Assembly (NCBI GenBank): GCA_036583965.1
Contig: JAZBQD010000019.1
Location: 16,011,585 to 16,075,584, forward strand
Reading direction: 5' to 3'
Source: Prunella strophiata
Taxonomy: Eukaryota; Chordata; Aves; Passeriformes; Prunellidae
Length of the DNA stretch: 64,000 nt
Position 1 is the first letter of the stretch. Each line of letters begins with the position of its first letter. Position numbers and translations under genes: made by a program. Positions 11,326-23,400 of the stretch are shown in pieces. Below the pieces are notes generated by a model, which did no database searches, was not told the origin of the DNA, and was given only the letters and a program-made list of their open reading frames with translations.

Positions 11326-14300
11326 GTGAGGGCGGCGGGGCTGCGCTGCGCTGTCCGGGGGCTGCGGCCGGGGGGGAGGACGCGGGGTGCGCCTGAGCGA
11401 AGGGAGCTGGCAGCAAGGGACGGCCCGCTCCGCTCCGCTGCCCGGCCGCAGAGGCAGAGGCGGGGGGCGGCCCAGGTGCCGGTTTCCTTCCCGGGCTGCG
11501 AGCGCTGCCGAGCCCCCGCCGCTTCGCCCGGCGCCCCGTGTGGCCCTGGGGCCGGCACGCCTGGCCTGGGAACTGCGTTTGATCCCTCCGTGCTGGAAGA
11601 GAGACCGGAGCCTGAGCGGCTCCTTCCGAGGGGCACTGCCAGGGCTGGCAGAGGAGAGGAGAGAGATCGGGGGGAGGTGGGGGAGGAAGTAGTGGCAGCA
11701 GCTTAGATTTAATCAGCAGTGGTACATTTTTAAGGGGAGAAAAGGCTGGAGTAACTGTTTACGGGATTTCTGCAGAGCTGGTGGTGATGCCTGAAAGGCG
11801 CTGTGCTGTGGCTGGTTATTTATAGCTGGTGGACAGCCTTGCCGTAGCATGAGGTTCTGCTTGGAGGTAATAGCACCAGTAGTTCCCAATTAGGATGGAA
11901 CAGCTCTGCGTTGGATGTCTGTATTTGGGAGTTAACATAAATGCTGTAGCCAAGATCTGAAATGCTAAGATAAACCATAGTAAAAGACTGTGTGGAGTGC
12001 AGGAATCTTGTGTAATATCACACTGGAATTTCTGTGTAATAACTTCTGCAGAATTTCATTCCCTCCGTGTTCCCAACATTTCCATGTTTGCTGAGCAGGC
12101 ATTCTTACCCTTACCTGACTTACTCTTTCAGCCTTCTACCCCCTATGCCAATTCAAGCGTTTTAACAAAATTATTACTCATGTAGTGTTGCAGTTTCTGT
12201 TTTTTTCTTACTATCAGAATGTGATGGCAGAGGCTTTGTACATCTGCAGACAGATAAGAAAGTAAATAGCAGAAGCAGTTTTATTGAAGCCTTAAAGTCT
12301 GCCAGATTTGAATCTGGGTTTTTTTTAATGTGTAGAGAAAAAATCCCCTAAACCAGGTGTATTAGCTTATCACCATTGTAGGAATGATTCTGGGGTTTTT
12401 TACACTCAGGTAAATTGTACCATCTCTGCTGCTGAGAAAAGTAAACCTGCAAACAGGAGAATGAACTTTATTTGTAATTACTTTTAAATACATTTATTTA
12501 ACATCAATAATCATTCTGAGTTAACGAAAAAGTAATGGGTTTTTACAGTTAAAGTGGCTTATACATCTTCAGTAGCTAAACAGAAATATTTTACTACAAG
12601 TTCTAATCATACTAAGCATGTTCATAGAATAGTTACTAGCAGACTTTGTAAGGAAATGTTTTGCAGCAGGGGCCATAATCTCCTTCCAAATGTACCATGC
12701 TAGAATTTATAGTGGTGAAGATTTTTTTCTTTCTACGACACAAGTGCAGAAAGAAAATCAGATTATTTGTGCAGGGGCCTAATCACAGGTTTAGGTGCTT
12801 CTGTTTGTGTTGCAGCCAGCACAGCATGTGGGTGGAACATTGCTGACAGAGCTGTGGACATCAGTTTCCTGTGAGGAAGACTGTCACATATTTTGTGGAA
12901 ATCAGCATCTAAGTGGCAGGCTGTATGCAAGCACTTTGTAGAGAAAGGAACTGTGGCTTGATTTGGAAATCTGAAAGGCTAGTGGTTATAAGAAGTGAGC
13001 TGTTAAGAAAGACTTCATAGAAGAGCTTTAATGGTCATCTGATCAGCTTAAAGCTGTTATTTTTCAGCAAGGTTACTGTTAGTGTACTTCTCATGCAAGT
13101 AAAATAGAGATATGGTTTCTGTTTGTATAGCTCTTGGAGACTGTGCTTAAGGTATTTGGAGTGCAAGCTACTGAAGTGTCAATATTGCTTTAAAAGGTAG
13201 TGGAAAATACTTTGATCAACTCAAAGCCCTTTCTTTAGAGTGCTATCCTGCTCTAAGAATATTGATCTTAAAGGACTGTTTCCCAAAGGAAAGTTGTGAA
13301 CTCAGTGAACTCAGGGAACAGGCAGTTGGCTGGCAAAATTGTACCAGCAGCAGCCAGCCATTTCCAGATCTGGTCTTTCTTAAGCGTCCCTCTCTTATCA
13401 AGTCAGAGATGTATGCTAGCTATCTAGTGGGAAGTGGTCAAAGTACCTCTGTCAGGACAGACTGGTTTTAAGAGTGAATTGTTCTGCAAGAGCCACCCAA
13501 TTCTGGATGTGCTTCTTCCACAGCTTGTGCAAATTGTGCAGCAGTCTTACCTGTGTGTGCACTTGGTGGTCTGATGCTGAACCCACTGCATTGATGGGCC
13601 TTTATCCTGGCATGGTCTCCAGGCAAAGTTAATTAACTCTTCTATCAGAAAGACTAGGCAGAGCTGATAAATTCTTATGATATTTTGTGAATCAACCAAA
13701 GCTCCAAGATGATCTTGTAGCAAGTTTTTAGTTTTTCCACACAGTCTTTATCTGCATGTGATGTAGGATTGATTTCATGTGACAGATCTTCAGAGAAAGG
13801 CTTTTTCTGTACCTGTGCTAAGCTGGTCAGCTGAGCTGCTCTCTCTAAATGTGACTTGAAGACAAAGCATGTGATGGGGAGCTTTTCTCTTCTCAACTGT
13901 AGGTCAAGAACTCATACAGCACAACCCTGAACACAGCCTTTTAAATTGCCCACTTGCACTCAGAGGCCTTCTTTAAAACAAGTAGAAATATGTGTATGCA
14001 TGAGTATATTTGTTTGTTTGAACATCATTTGTTTGTTTGTACTTTGTTGGGTTTGGTTTGGGTTTTTTTTAAGCAGTAGTTAGAAACAAACTAGATGAAG
14101 GATGAAGCATGCATTCCCACTGCACATGTTTAAACCTATTTTAAGTGCTGCTTAGAGAACTTTGGGGAGCTGAGCATTTATTAGTTACAGTTTATTAGTC
14201 TTTTGTGGTACGTCTGGGGTTTTTTTTTTTTATTTCCTCCCTTCTTTCTGGTGTTAATTTGATTTAATTATAGTATAGGAAAATACAGATAAGAGAGATT

Positions 14301-17257
14301 ATGTGTCATTAATTTGTGCCAAAGAGAAGATTCTTTTCTATTCTAAATAATCCATGACAAAATATGGTATGCTAGTACAGTGCAATGTTTCTTGGTGTTT
14401 ATATTTTTTTCCTGGGTGTTCTACATCAGTCACAACTTTTGTCTTAGCAGAGGAGAGAATTGCGAGACCTAGATACCCCTGTACCGCCTGGAAGACTCTT
14501 GAATCTTAAGTCTCTGTTCCTGATCTGGCCCAGGGATTTTCTGTGGTGGGGCTGTTTGCAGGCAGAGTGCAGTGCTGGTGTGGGGTACATGTCTGGTACC
14601 CCCATCTGTGGGGGGTGTGTGTGGCACAGCATGGGCTTGCTCACAAACATAGGCAGGTTCTCAGGACTGTGGATCCTTGTCAGTGTAGTCAGGAGTGTGA
14701 ACTCACCAGGAAAGACAATCCCATCAAACTGTTTCCAGTTGCCTGGTATATCAGTAACTGATAGTGGCAGTGACTGTTTCCATGTGATGAATGTCTGTGT
14801 GCCAGGACTTCCCTTGAAATTAGCAATCATGTTATATGGCCTGGTGAACAGCTGGCACCAATACAGTTCCTGTTGATACGCCCTGGATTCTGATGAATGC
14901 TATCTCAAAGAGCTAAGCATCATGTGAAAGCATCTCCAGCAATTATTTGGACCATTAACTTTCTTTTTTTTTTTTTTTTTTCAATGTAAATACAATTCAT
15001 GTGATAGTTGGAGAAATGTTATGAGACAGACACTGAGCTCTGAGGGATCTGTGTGCAGGAAATTCAGCTCAATATTCCAGTAAGTCAAACTCAGTTAAGA
15101 TTTAAAATCAGTATTGTTTAGACAATCTGCTTATCTTTTCTTGCCTAATATTTCAGGAGTTAGAAATACCTGAAATTGAATATTGGAAATGAATAGGCTC
15201 ATTGGCCTGTGGCCTATGGTGGCAGTTTACAAAAGTTCTATACAGGTTGGTTTGAATCTTGGCCAGGCTGTAGGCAACATAATAAGCAGGTTTTATGGAT
15301 GTTGTACACACAGTGCATCTTCAGCACAGTATGTTATTTGTCTTATCATCTGAAGTGACAAGATAGATCAGGCAGAGTTGCCATACAAAGCCACAGTCTT
15401 TGGTAACAATGACAAAACTTTACAATTCCAGCTCAACATGGGAGAGTGTAACCATCTAATAAAAAATCTGCTTATTCCTTCATATCTGCTTGAGTGCTGA
15501 AGAAGCTAATAAGTCAACAAACCCTAAATTGTTAAGTTACTATATATTATTCTTGCTCCAAATGTTACAGGCAGTGACAGGAGTGGCTTCTTCCTGAAAG
15601 ATAAATTTTTGGAGGAAGCAGTTTCGTAACAGTTCATGTTTGGTTCTGTTTAGACTGTCAAGGCTTCCTTTGTGCTAGCTCCACTAAAAAGAATAAAAAA
15701 ACCTCAACTTTTAAATGTATATATATATATATATAGTATAATATATGTATATATATATTTTTCATACGACCTCCTGCATGACTAAATCTTAGTGGCCAGT
15801 GAACCCATGCTATGTGATAGGTTGGTAGTCTTCTCTGAATGCAGCTGATTTGGAGAGGAGCTGGCTGCTTCTCTGTTCCAGCCTCATTTGAGTGCCTGCA
15901 GATGGGTGGTTTTGACTGGGCTACTGAGGCTGACTTAGATACTTGGTTTAGTGGTAGTTTTGACATTTTGCCTTGTGACTGTGTTGAGTGGCTTGGGGGT
16001 TTCCAGCTTTTATTCCACAGAAAGCCATGATAGACTACTCTGCCTCTTACTACAACACCTCTTCCATACCTAGCAGCAATTATTTACTTCCAGGATCTCA
16101 TTTTTGTGGATAGGCAGGTGTAAAATCCGATCTCCTAGTGCATGAGGCAATGTGTAACCTTTATGCATGTCCCATGAGCATGCAATTCTTCAGGGGAGTT
16201 TGCTTTTAGAGTTCAGATCGGATGCAGCAGGCCTGAGACTGTGAGCAATAAATGTGAGAAAAAAAAGACTGTGAGCCTGCCTTCCCAACCCCAGTTCAAA
16301 AAGCAGACCTTAAACCTGTGATTGGATATGGCCAGATAGTTTGCTTGTGGAGTAAATGCTTTATCAGACAGTCAAGGTGCTCAGGACATTCACTAGCAAG
16401 GACCCTACTTCTGGTCCTCTCAAGAAAGTAGAAAAAGCCCTTTCTGCATGGGCTCAAACCTCCAAAAGCTCTGCTTTTCTAAATTTGACATTCACAGGCT
16501 CAGATGCAATTTTCTCACTGTGCACCTTGTGCAAACACTTAACCATTAAGCAAAAGAGGCAAAAATGCTGCTCTTTCATGTGGTACTGGTTCACATTTGC
16601 TCTCCACTAGCGTAAAAGGTTGCACGAATAGCATGAGGCTCTCACAGCCTGCACTTCCCCCCAGCCCCAGCAGTTAGGGCTGCATCTTATGCAGAACAGT
16701 GGCACGGCCTCTTTCCACCCTCTTTGGTATTGTGGGCACAGAGAGCTTTTGTGACACTCTGACCTTCCAACTCCCCAGCACTTTTCCATGTCTTTAGTGT
16801 CCTACATCACCTGGGATTTGACTCAGTAATAATGGGCTAATTGCCAGTGAGTGGAAACCAGGGAATCCCATAAGCAGAGACCAGGAGAATAGTTTTAATC
16901 TGAAAGAGTTTTATCTGTGAAGTAATTGATAGTGAGGCTTGCTTTGTATTTGAGACTTACTCACTGCCAGCTATTATAGAGTGAAGCAACCAGAGGGAGC
17001 TGAACAACTTGGTTGTCCTATTCAGAATTGCTTTCAGTCAGATTTGAAAGCTGACAAAAAGCTATTGTAACTAGTAGCAGCTTGGTGCTAAAGGAAGATA
17101 TAACTCGAAATTGTACTGTGGGTTAAATGGTCTGTAAAACAAACAGAAAAACCCCCAAGCAAGAAAAGCTTCTAATTGGGATACTGCTGATGTTTGTTTT
17201 GTATTTTTTTTATTGGCTGATGTCCTCTCATTTACTTGTCTCAAAATTCTTCATTAG
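11326..17257 (+). other. LGMN: LGMN intron 1
   Basis: A 5.9-kb intron between noncoding exon 1 and the start-codon exon. It contains TTTG-rich sequence at about 14008-14070, a poly-T run near 14962-14981 and a TA microsatellite at 15717-15760. At 14444-14876 long ORFs overlap on both strands (128 and 138 codons); neither resembles a protein I know. Confidence 0.6.
15717..15760. repeat. (TA)n microsatellite in LGMN intron 1
   Basis: A TATATATATATATATATATA block, an AGTATAATATATG interruption and a second TATATATATA block. Self-complementary and able to form cruciform structure. Confidence 0.95.
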
Positions 17258-17435
17258 GAGAATTTTCTCCCATTTGTGGAGTAAATAAAGAAGAGAGATG
17301 ATACTGAAAGCAGTTTTGCTGCTGGGCTGTGCTCTGGGCATCAGCACTTTCCTCATGGAAGAGCCTGAAGATGGAGGCAAGCACTGGGTGGTGATTGTTG
17401 CAGGTTCGAATGGCTGGTACAACTACCGTCACCAG
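17258..17435 (+). CDS. LGMN: LGMN exon 2: 5' UTR end, start codon, signal peptide, residues 1-46
   Basis: The acceptor TTCATTAG precedes 17258; 40 nt of UTR lead to ATG at 17298. It encodes [16 protein letters not shown] (signal peptide), the short propeptide EEPEDGG, and the strongly conserved [19 protein letters not shown], including Arg44 and His45 of the S1 pocket. The donor CACCAG|GTAAGG is at phase 0. The ATG context (GAGAGATGA) is weak, but no other ATG precedes it in the exon. Confidence 0.95.
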
Positions 17436-20400
17436 GTAAGGACCACTGTTCCACATGCTGATGCTGTCCATGCTCCAGAAAACACCAGCTCCCAGACTTT
17501 CAGGAAGGTGATAGCTGCCCATCATCTAGACTAGTTTAGACCTTCTGTCATTTGAGCAAGTGCTTCTACTTCTAGACTCCCAGGTGTGTGAAGTTTTCAA
17601 AGCAAGCAGCAGCAAGATTCGCTCAGAACCTGCTCTTAGTTATTTTTGTTACCACCCCAAGAATTCCATTCCACTGCTCCTTTTTCCTATATAATTTTTT
17701 TTTTTTAATACAACTTTTTCCAGACTTTAACCTCTCCTGAAAAAGCTGTTGTTACAGGAGAAGTATTCTTCCTCTAATCACAATTCTGCATCCTGGGAGA
17801 CTGGTGCCTTTTAGGGTAAATACTCTATTACTAACTAGGCTGGAGGATCTAACCCCAACTTGCAGTTGTACAAATGCTATCTAGAGGTAAACCTCATTTT
17901 GAGACACATGGGTGTTTCCTTCCATTTCGTTCCTCTTTTCATTATGCTCTGAGAAGCTTCCTTTTTTTCTAGTTAAAACATCTCTGAAGGCTGCAAATGC
18001 ACTATCATGTTTTGAGGAGTGGAGGACACGTGGAAGGGAGTTCTTTTTAACCTGGACCAGTTTGCTCACTGTGTTCATCAGCATGGCCTCAGAGTTATAT
18101 TGGCCCAGCAAAGATATGGTGCACCAGGGTGCAGGGAACAAAGTGAGTGGCAGAAACAGGAGGAAAGGGAACAGGAACTCCTGAGTCTAACACTGCTGGG
18201 AAAGCCAGTGTGTTGTGAAATTGTGGATTGGGTGTGGGTGTCACTATGGACAGGATTAAATCCAAGTGACTTAACTCTGATTAAGTTCAAGATTTATAAT
18301 CAGCAGTCAGGAAACTTCTGCAGCATTTTCCTCTTGGGGAATTGCTGGACAATCCCTTAAACAGATTAATCTATGCAAATGCTGTCTTTGCTCTAAATTT
18401 GCAGCTTGGCTTTCAATTTAATTCTGAATTTGTGTGTACATTTATATATTTCTAAATGCTAGAAAAATAGTTTATTATAGTATTGTTGGTTAAATACTAA
18501 TGTACAAAATCAGCATTTTTAAAACTGAGTTGTATGAAATGCTCTGGTTGAATTGCTGAGTGCTAGAACTTTTAAAATATTTATTATTTTTAATGTAACT
18601 GCCTGTAAAATATAGAGGGGCTTCATCCTCTTGGTCAGTTGAGGAACAAATGAGCCTTCTGTGTATTGGGCACCCTGGGTTTTGTGTATGTTTTGTTTGC
18701 TTCTCATCTTAAAATGTTTGTAACTTCCAGCACAGTGATGAGCTTAAAACTAAATTAATCAGACTGACCAGATCTTGTTGCATCTGAAGAACAACCTGTC
18801 ACTGGCAAGTGCCAGCTTAACACTCTGACAAACAGGTTTTAGGGACTTTCCCATCTCTTTACACTGTAGATATCACCTGATAATCATGGTTGGAATATTA
18901 CAGCCTTAATATAAACTATTCCTATTTCAAATTAAATCTTAAAGAAGAATTCTAAAGTTGAAATTGGGAAACAATGATGAAAATACTACTGCTGTGCTTG
19001 ATTACTGCCTGTCTTGGAGTGTCTAAATTTAATTACTGAGTTGTGCTCTTTTTGTTGCTATTGCTGTATAACCAGTCTAGCTGGCTCTCTTCCATTCTAG
19101 GAGGAGTTAATACCACAACATTTATTCTTTAAATAAAACTACAGTTTTGAAGCTATGTCTCATGAGAATTCCTTTTCTCAGTTGCCTGGGCCCAGTTTTT
19201 AATCTCTGTCAGTGAGGCCTGCAATGGCAAGTGTATCTGCCAGGTAAAATAGGATTATGAAGAGCATAAGATCCACACTTACATATTTGTGTCCAACAGT
19301 GAGTGAATCTTTGGAACATGCCAGTTTCACAGAAGCCTATTAACTTTTGAGTGTGGTCATGCTTTGCAGATAGTTATTAAGTAATTCCTTTTCAATGTTA
19401 GAAAAAGGAGAGCAGGATTTCTTTAAATACCTTAATTTTGAAGATAATGTCAACTAACAATGAGAAATATCTGCCATGTTGAATGGTTCTGAATTTAAAT
19501 ACTAGAAATCTCTGTATTTTAAACTGCCACTTGCTTCAGGTATTAACATTTTGAAATAAGAGAAATTAGAACACCAATAATAATCCTATTAAAGTTACAA
19601 AAGCAGCATCATAGAAGAGTCTGTATGAAGGATCCTTCAGAATGAGGCTGGGTTCTTACTTGCCTGTCCTGAGCAAGGTACTGTGCATCTTAACTTGTTA
19701 TGAAAAAGTTCAATTCCCCAAAGATGCAGCACAGCAGCAGCTTGTGCTGTTCTGCCTGGTGGCATTTTAGTGGCCAGTCTTAGGGCCTGGTGGGAGTGAG
19801 CATGCGTGGTGGCAGTGACATGTGGTGAGACAGACCCAGCTGTTAGTCATGGGAAATCCTCTCCTGTGTGCCATGAAGTGTCATCCAAACAAGGGTGCCT
19901 TGGGTATTAAAAACTGGAGAAATTTGTTCCCAGCAAAGCAAGCAGAATGATAGACTCTTAGCAAAGTTATTCAGAGGAGGAAAGATGCTACAGAAATCTG
20001 AGGAGCTCTAAAAGATTTTTGAAAATATTATGCAGACTGATCACCAGTGTCTTTGTGTGTTAGTGTTCCCTACCTTCCAGAGGTAGAACCAAAACATTTT
20101 AAGTAATTAAATTATTTGCCCAAGTCACTTACAGTGGAACCAGGAGTAGGACTTGTTCTTTCACTTCTGTGCTTCAGCACATGTAGTGAACACAATAGTG
20201 AACGTGGTATTGTCCAGTAGAATCATACCTGTGCTATAACAAATCAAAGCAGCGCTCCAGGATTGCACGTTTGTGCAATTTTTTGCTTTCCAAGGGCGAA
20301 ACTGCAGAGGAAAATACATTGTACTCTAATTCAGTTCACTCCTGCCTTCACCCTTCTTCCTCAGAACTTCTCTGACCTAGCCTGTACAAGTGGATTTGTA

Positions 20401-23400
20401 GATTGTGTTCCAGTAAGCAGTTATTCAGTGTGGCTTTTTTTTATTACCAGACTTGTTGCTATTCCCTACATGCAACTAAGCACTCATAATGTCCCTTTGT
20501 AATTTGAGAACTCAGCAGACACATCTCTGGGTTTCAGTTGCTCAGTTCAGCTGTCCAGGGTACAGTTAATACATGATGTTGCATGTTTGTATTACGTTTT
20601 TATTTTGTGAGCTCCAGTTGTTTTGCATGCTGCCTACTTCACCATGGTCAAAATGTACTGTATTGTCTGCCACAGTAATTATCTGGTGGTAATGCATTCA
20701 TCTGACTGAGCAACCACAAAAGCAGAAGAAACAGATTACATATTTTAAAATATCTAATTTCATACATGAAATGCTGTACAGACCCCAGGAATAATAAGTT
20801 TGTAAAGACTTTGCAGACCCAGGAAACACTGAGTTTGCACCTGTAACCTCAAGGAATCTGAAACTGTCTAAGACTGGTTATTTAGATGTCAGTGGTCAGG
20901 ATCCACTATCAGTACAAACCAAGGACAGAAAACATAAGGAAAAACCCCACCATTTGCACTTAATATGAGCAAGATTCACACCTTGCAGACAGTTGCTTCC
21001 GCTGGTGGCTGAACTGGGACTTCTAATCAAGATGATCTAAACTTGTCTTACACATTTATCTCATTCAGCTCCTAAAATAAAACGTAAGTGTTTTATGTAG
21101 TATAGAGCCTAATGTGATAGGCTTACTGTCATTGCAGGGCTAGCTTGTACATTGCTTTATGCTTGTGGCTTCTCAGTTATTTGGTGTTTTTATCCTTATT
21201 TTAGTAGTTTTGATTAGAGTTGCTTGGGCTCTGGAAGGGCTCTCTGCCCCTCAGCAGTTACTCTGACTTCTCTGTAGCAGCTTTTCTATTATGAGACTGG
21301 TTGCTGTTCAAGAGAACTCCCCCTGTTCCTAGGGAAAGTGGCTCAGCTCTCTGCTGCACAAAGAGCTGGATAAAACACCTCTGGAAAGCTTAGTGGCATA
21401 CATGAGCAAATACATTACTAAATGCTTTTGACAGATTTAGAGAATGACTCAACAAACTAGTTCTCATTAGAAGAAGTAGTCTGGCTCTTCTGTGAGGTGA
21501 ACATACCAGCTAACTCAAATCTAAAGCTGGCTTCACATCAGATCAGAAAAAGAGACAGACCTGTGCTTCCTGGATACTCAAACCCACATAGTCTGTGGAA
21601 AAACCTGGTGTGAAACAAGAGTCTTACTAAAGATGGAGTGCATTCTCAAGAGAAATGCCAGACTGAAAAGGTCTGGCAAAATTAAAATGACAAAAATATT
21701 AATTTGTATTCATGGGTCTGTTTTCAGTTGTTGTTTTTAGTCTTACACTTACTGAGCTTTGTGGGTCAGAGACTGTATTTATTCAGGGTTCTAGACACTA
21801 CCAGCCAGAGCAGTATCTTATTCCAGGACAGTCTTAAATTCTCCTGTCTTGTAGGTAACAGACACTAAGGCTGCCTTGGCCTCATGGCTTCAATTGACAT
21901 TTCCTCACTGTACTTACAAAACTTAAACTGAACTCTCAGGAAACCTTTCCTAAATTCTTGATAGAGTTATATCTTTGGGCACATTCACTGATGTATGTTT
22001 AAGCAAAGGAGTAAGACATGGCTGGCATTTCAGACATATTCTTCTACTTTGTATATTAGAGTTCATTCTTGTTTAGGCTGTGACATTTCAGCACAGCTGT
22101 AGTGGGAATTGTGCTGCTTTAAGGTAAAGCTGACAGTTCCTTTCAGCCATGAACCTAGCAGTCATAAGACAAGAAGTAACCAATATTCACACAAGTCCAA
22201 GCTTTTCCCTTTAGGAACTATTTATGCAAGCTAGTGTCATCAACAGCTTGATTTTTCCAAAAAACCCCATCAGGCAGTTTGCTTAGAAGCTGTGTCATTC
22301 AAATGTGTAAACAGCTGTATGGCAGAGGAAAATTGGGTAAAAATGCCAGGAAAACAGGGTAATTCACTCTCTGATCCCCATGCTTTCAAAATCTAGGAGT
22401 TAATTATTTAATCAGATCTTCCATCAGAATTTGCTGATGTAGTGAAGGGTTTAGACTAACCAGGGGTAAAATGTCTAAACCTTGTCCATTTTGGAGCTAC
22501 CCATAAGGTCACTTGGGCAGCAGGAGCTGTACAGCTGCATCCTTTCCCTGTGCTGTGTGGGGCAGCTGCTGCCCCACCCAAATCAGTCACAGAAACATGA
22601 TTTAGTGACAATTCATCCAGTAAATGTTCATAGCACACATTTCACATGTTAAACCATCAAGAATAATGCCAATCTGAATAATACCGATCTGAAACAAGAG
22701 AACAGCTGTCTCTTTTAGAGTGGTTTCCAGGTGCAGATATGCCAGAAATATTTCAGAGAGAAACAGGGTCAAATAGCAGTATTTGAGAGGCAGTTACACA
22801 TCAACAGGAAATACTCTACATTCACATACACCTCCCTGCTCTAGCTGCAAACTTTTTTACTCTGGTTTTGTAGAGATTTGTGGGTTTTTTATGTGTACAC
22901 AGCGACCAATCATGAGCAATATCAAAAGTGACTTATTAGGTCAGCTAATTCTATGCAATAAACCCCAACTGTTTACTCATAACTGTCCTACTTTAGTCAA
23001 TGGAGTTTGAGCAGGAGGACATGTTTTTGCTGCTCTAGCCTTTGCTGGTGATATCATTATGCTACCAGCAGGTACAGTTCCTTAGCAAAAGCCTTAAAAG
23101 GCTGGGACAACCCCCAAACAGGCATAAGTTAAGATTGAAGGGAATTGACTCCATTGATCTGTCTTCCTTTACAGTAGAGATTTTGCTAATGACTACTACT
23201 TGCTAAGACAGGACATACTAAGCAAACAGTGAATGAACCAGAAGGAAGGAAAGGAAACAAAAAAATAGCTGATACTATGCATTTACAGAGTTTAACTTTG
23301 GGTACTTGGCATCAGTTGAAAACACCTCTAAAGTCCCTGGTGACTAGCCACACGTCTGTGGGAGCACAGGCACTTGCTGATTGACTATGGTGATACTGTA

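Larger units (their letters stand above)
10655..11700 (+). promoter_or_regulatory. LGMN: CpG-island promoter of LGMN
   Basis: About 1 kb of CpG-dense, GC-rich DNA without a TATA box. Visible elements are a ZNF143-type motif at 11098-11125, a degenerate inverted copy at 11163-11183, GC boxes around 11197-11215 and 11239-11250, an inverted CCAAT box (ATTGG) at 11221-11225, and the palindrome CCACG-A-CGTGG at 11316-11326. The first exon donor lies at 11325. The many overlapping ORFs here, including one of 268 codons on minus, are GC-driven and frame-redundant. Confidence 0.85.

Noticed and set aside
10558..11706. Long ORFs on both strands in the LGMN CpG island (206, 268 and 127 codons)
   Set aside because: GC-rich DNA with few stops; the ORFs overlap each other in many frames and resemble no family.
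14444..14876. Overlapping ORFs on both strands (128 and 138 codons) in LGMN intron 1
   Set aside because: Neither resembles a protein family, there is no promoter or splice context, and open frames on both strands suggest chance. A translated search against bird proteins would settle it.
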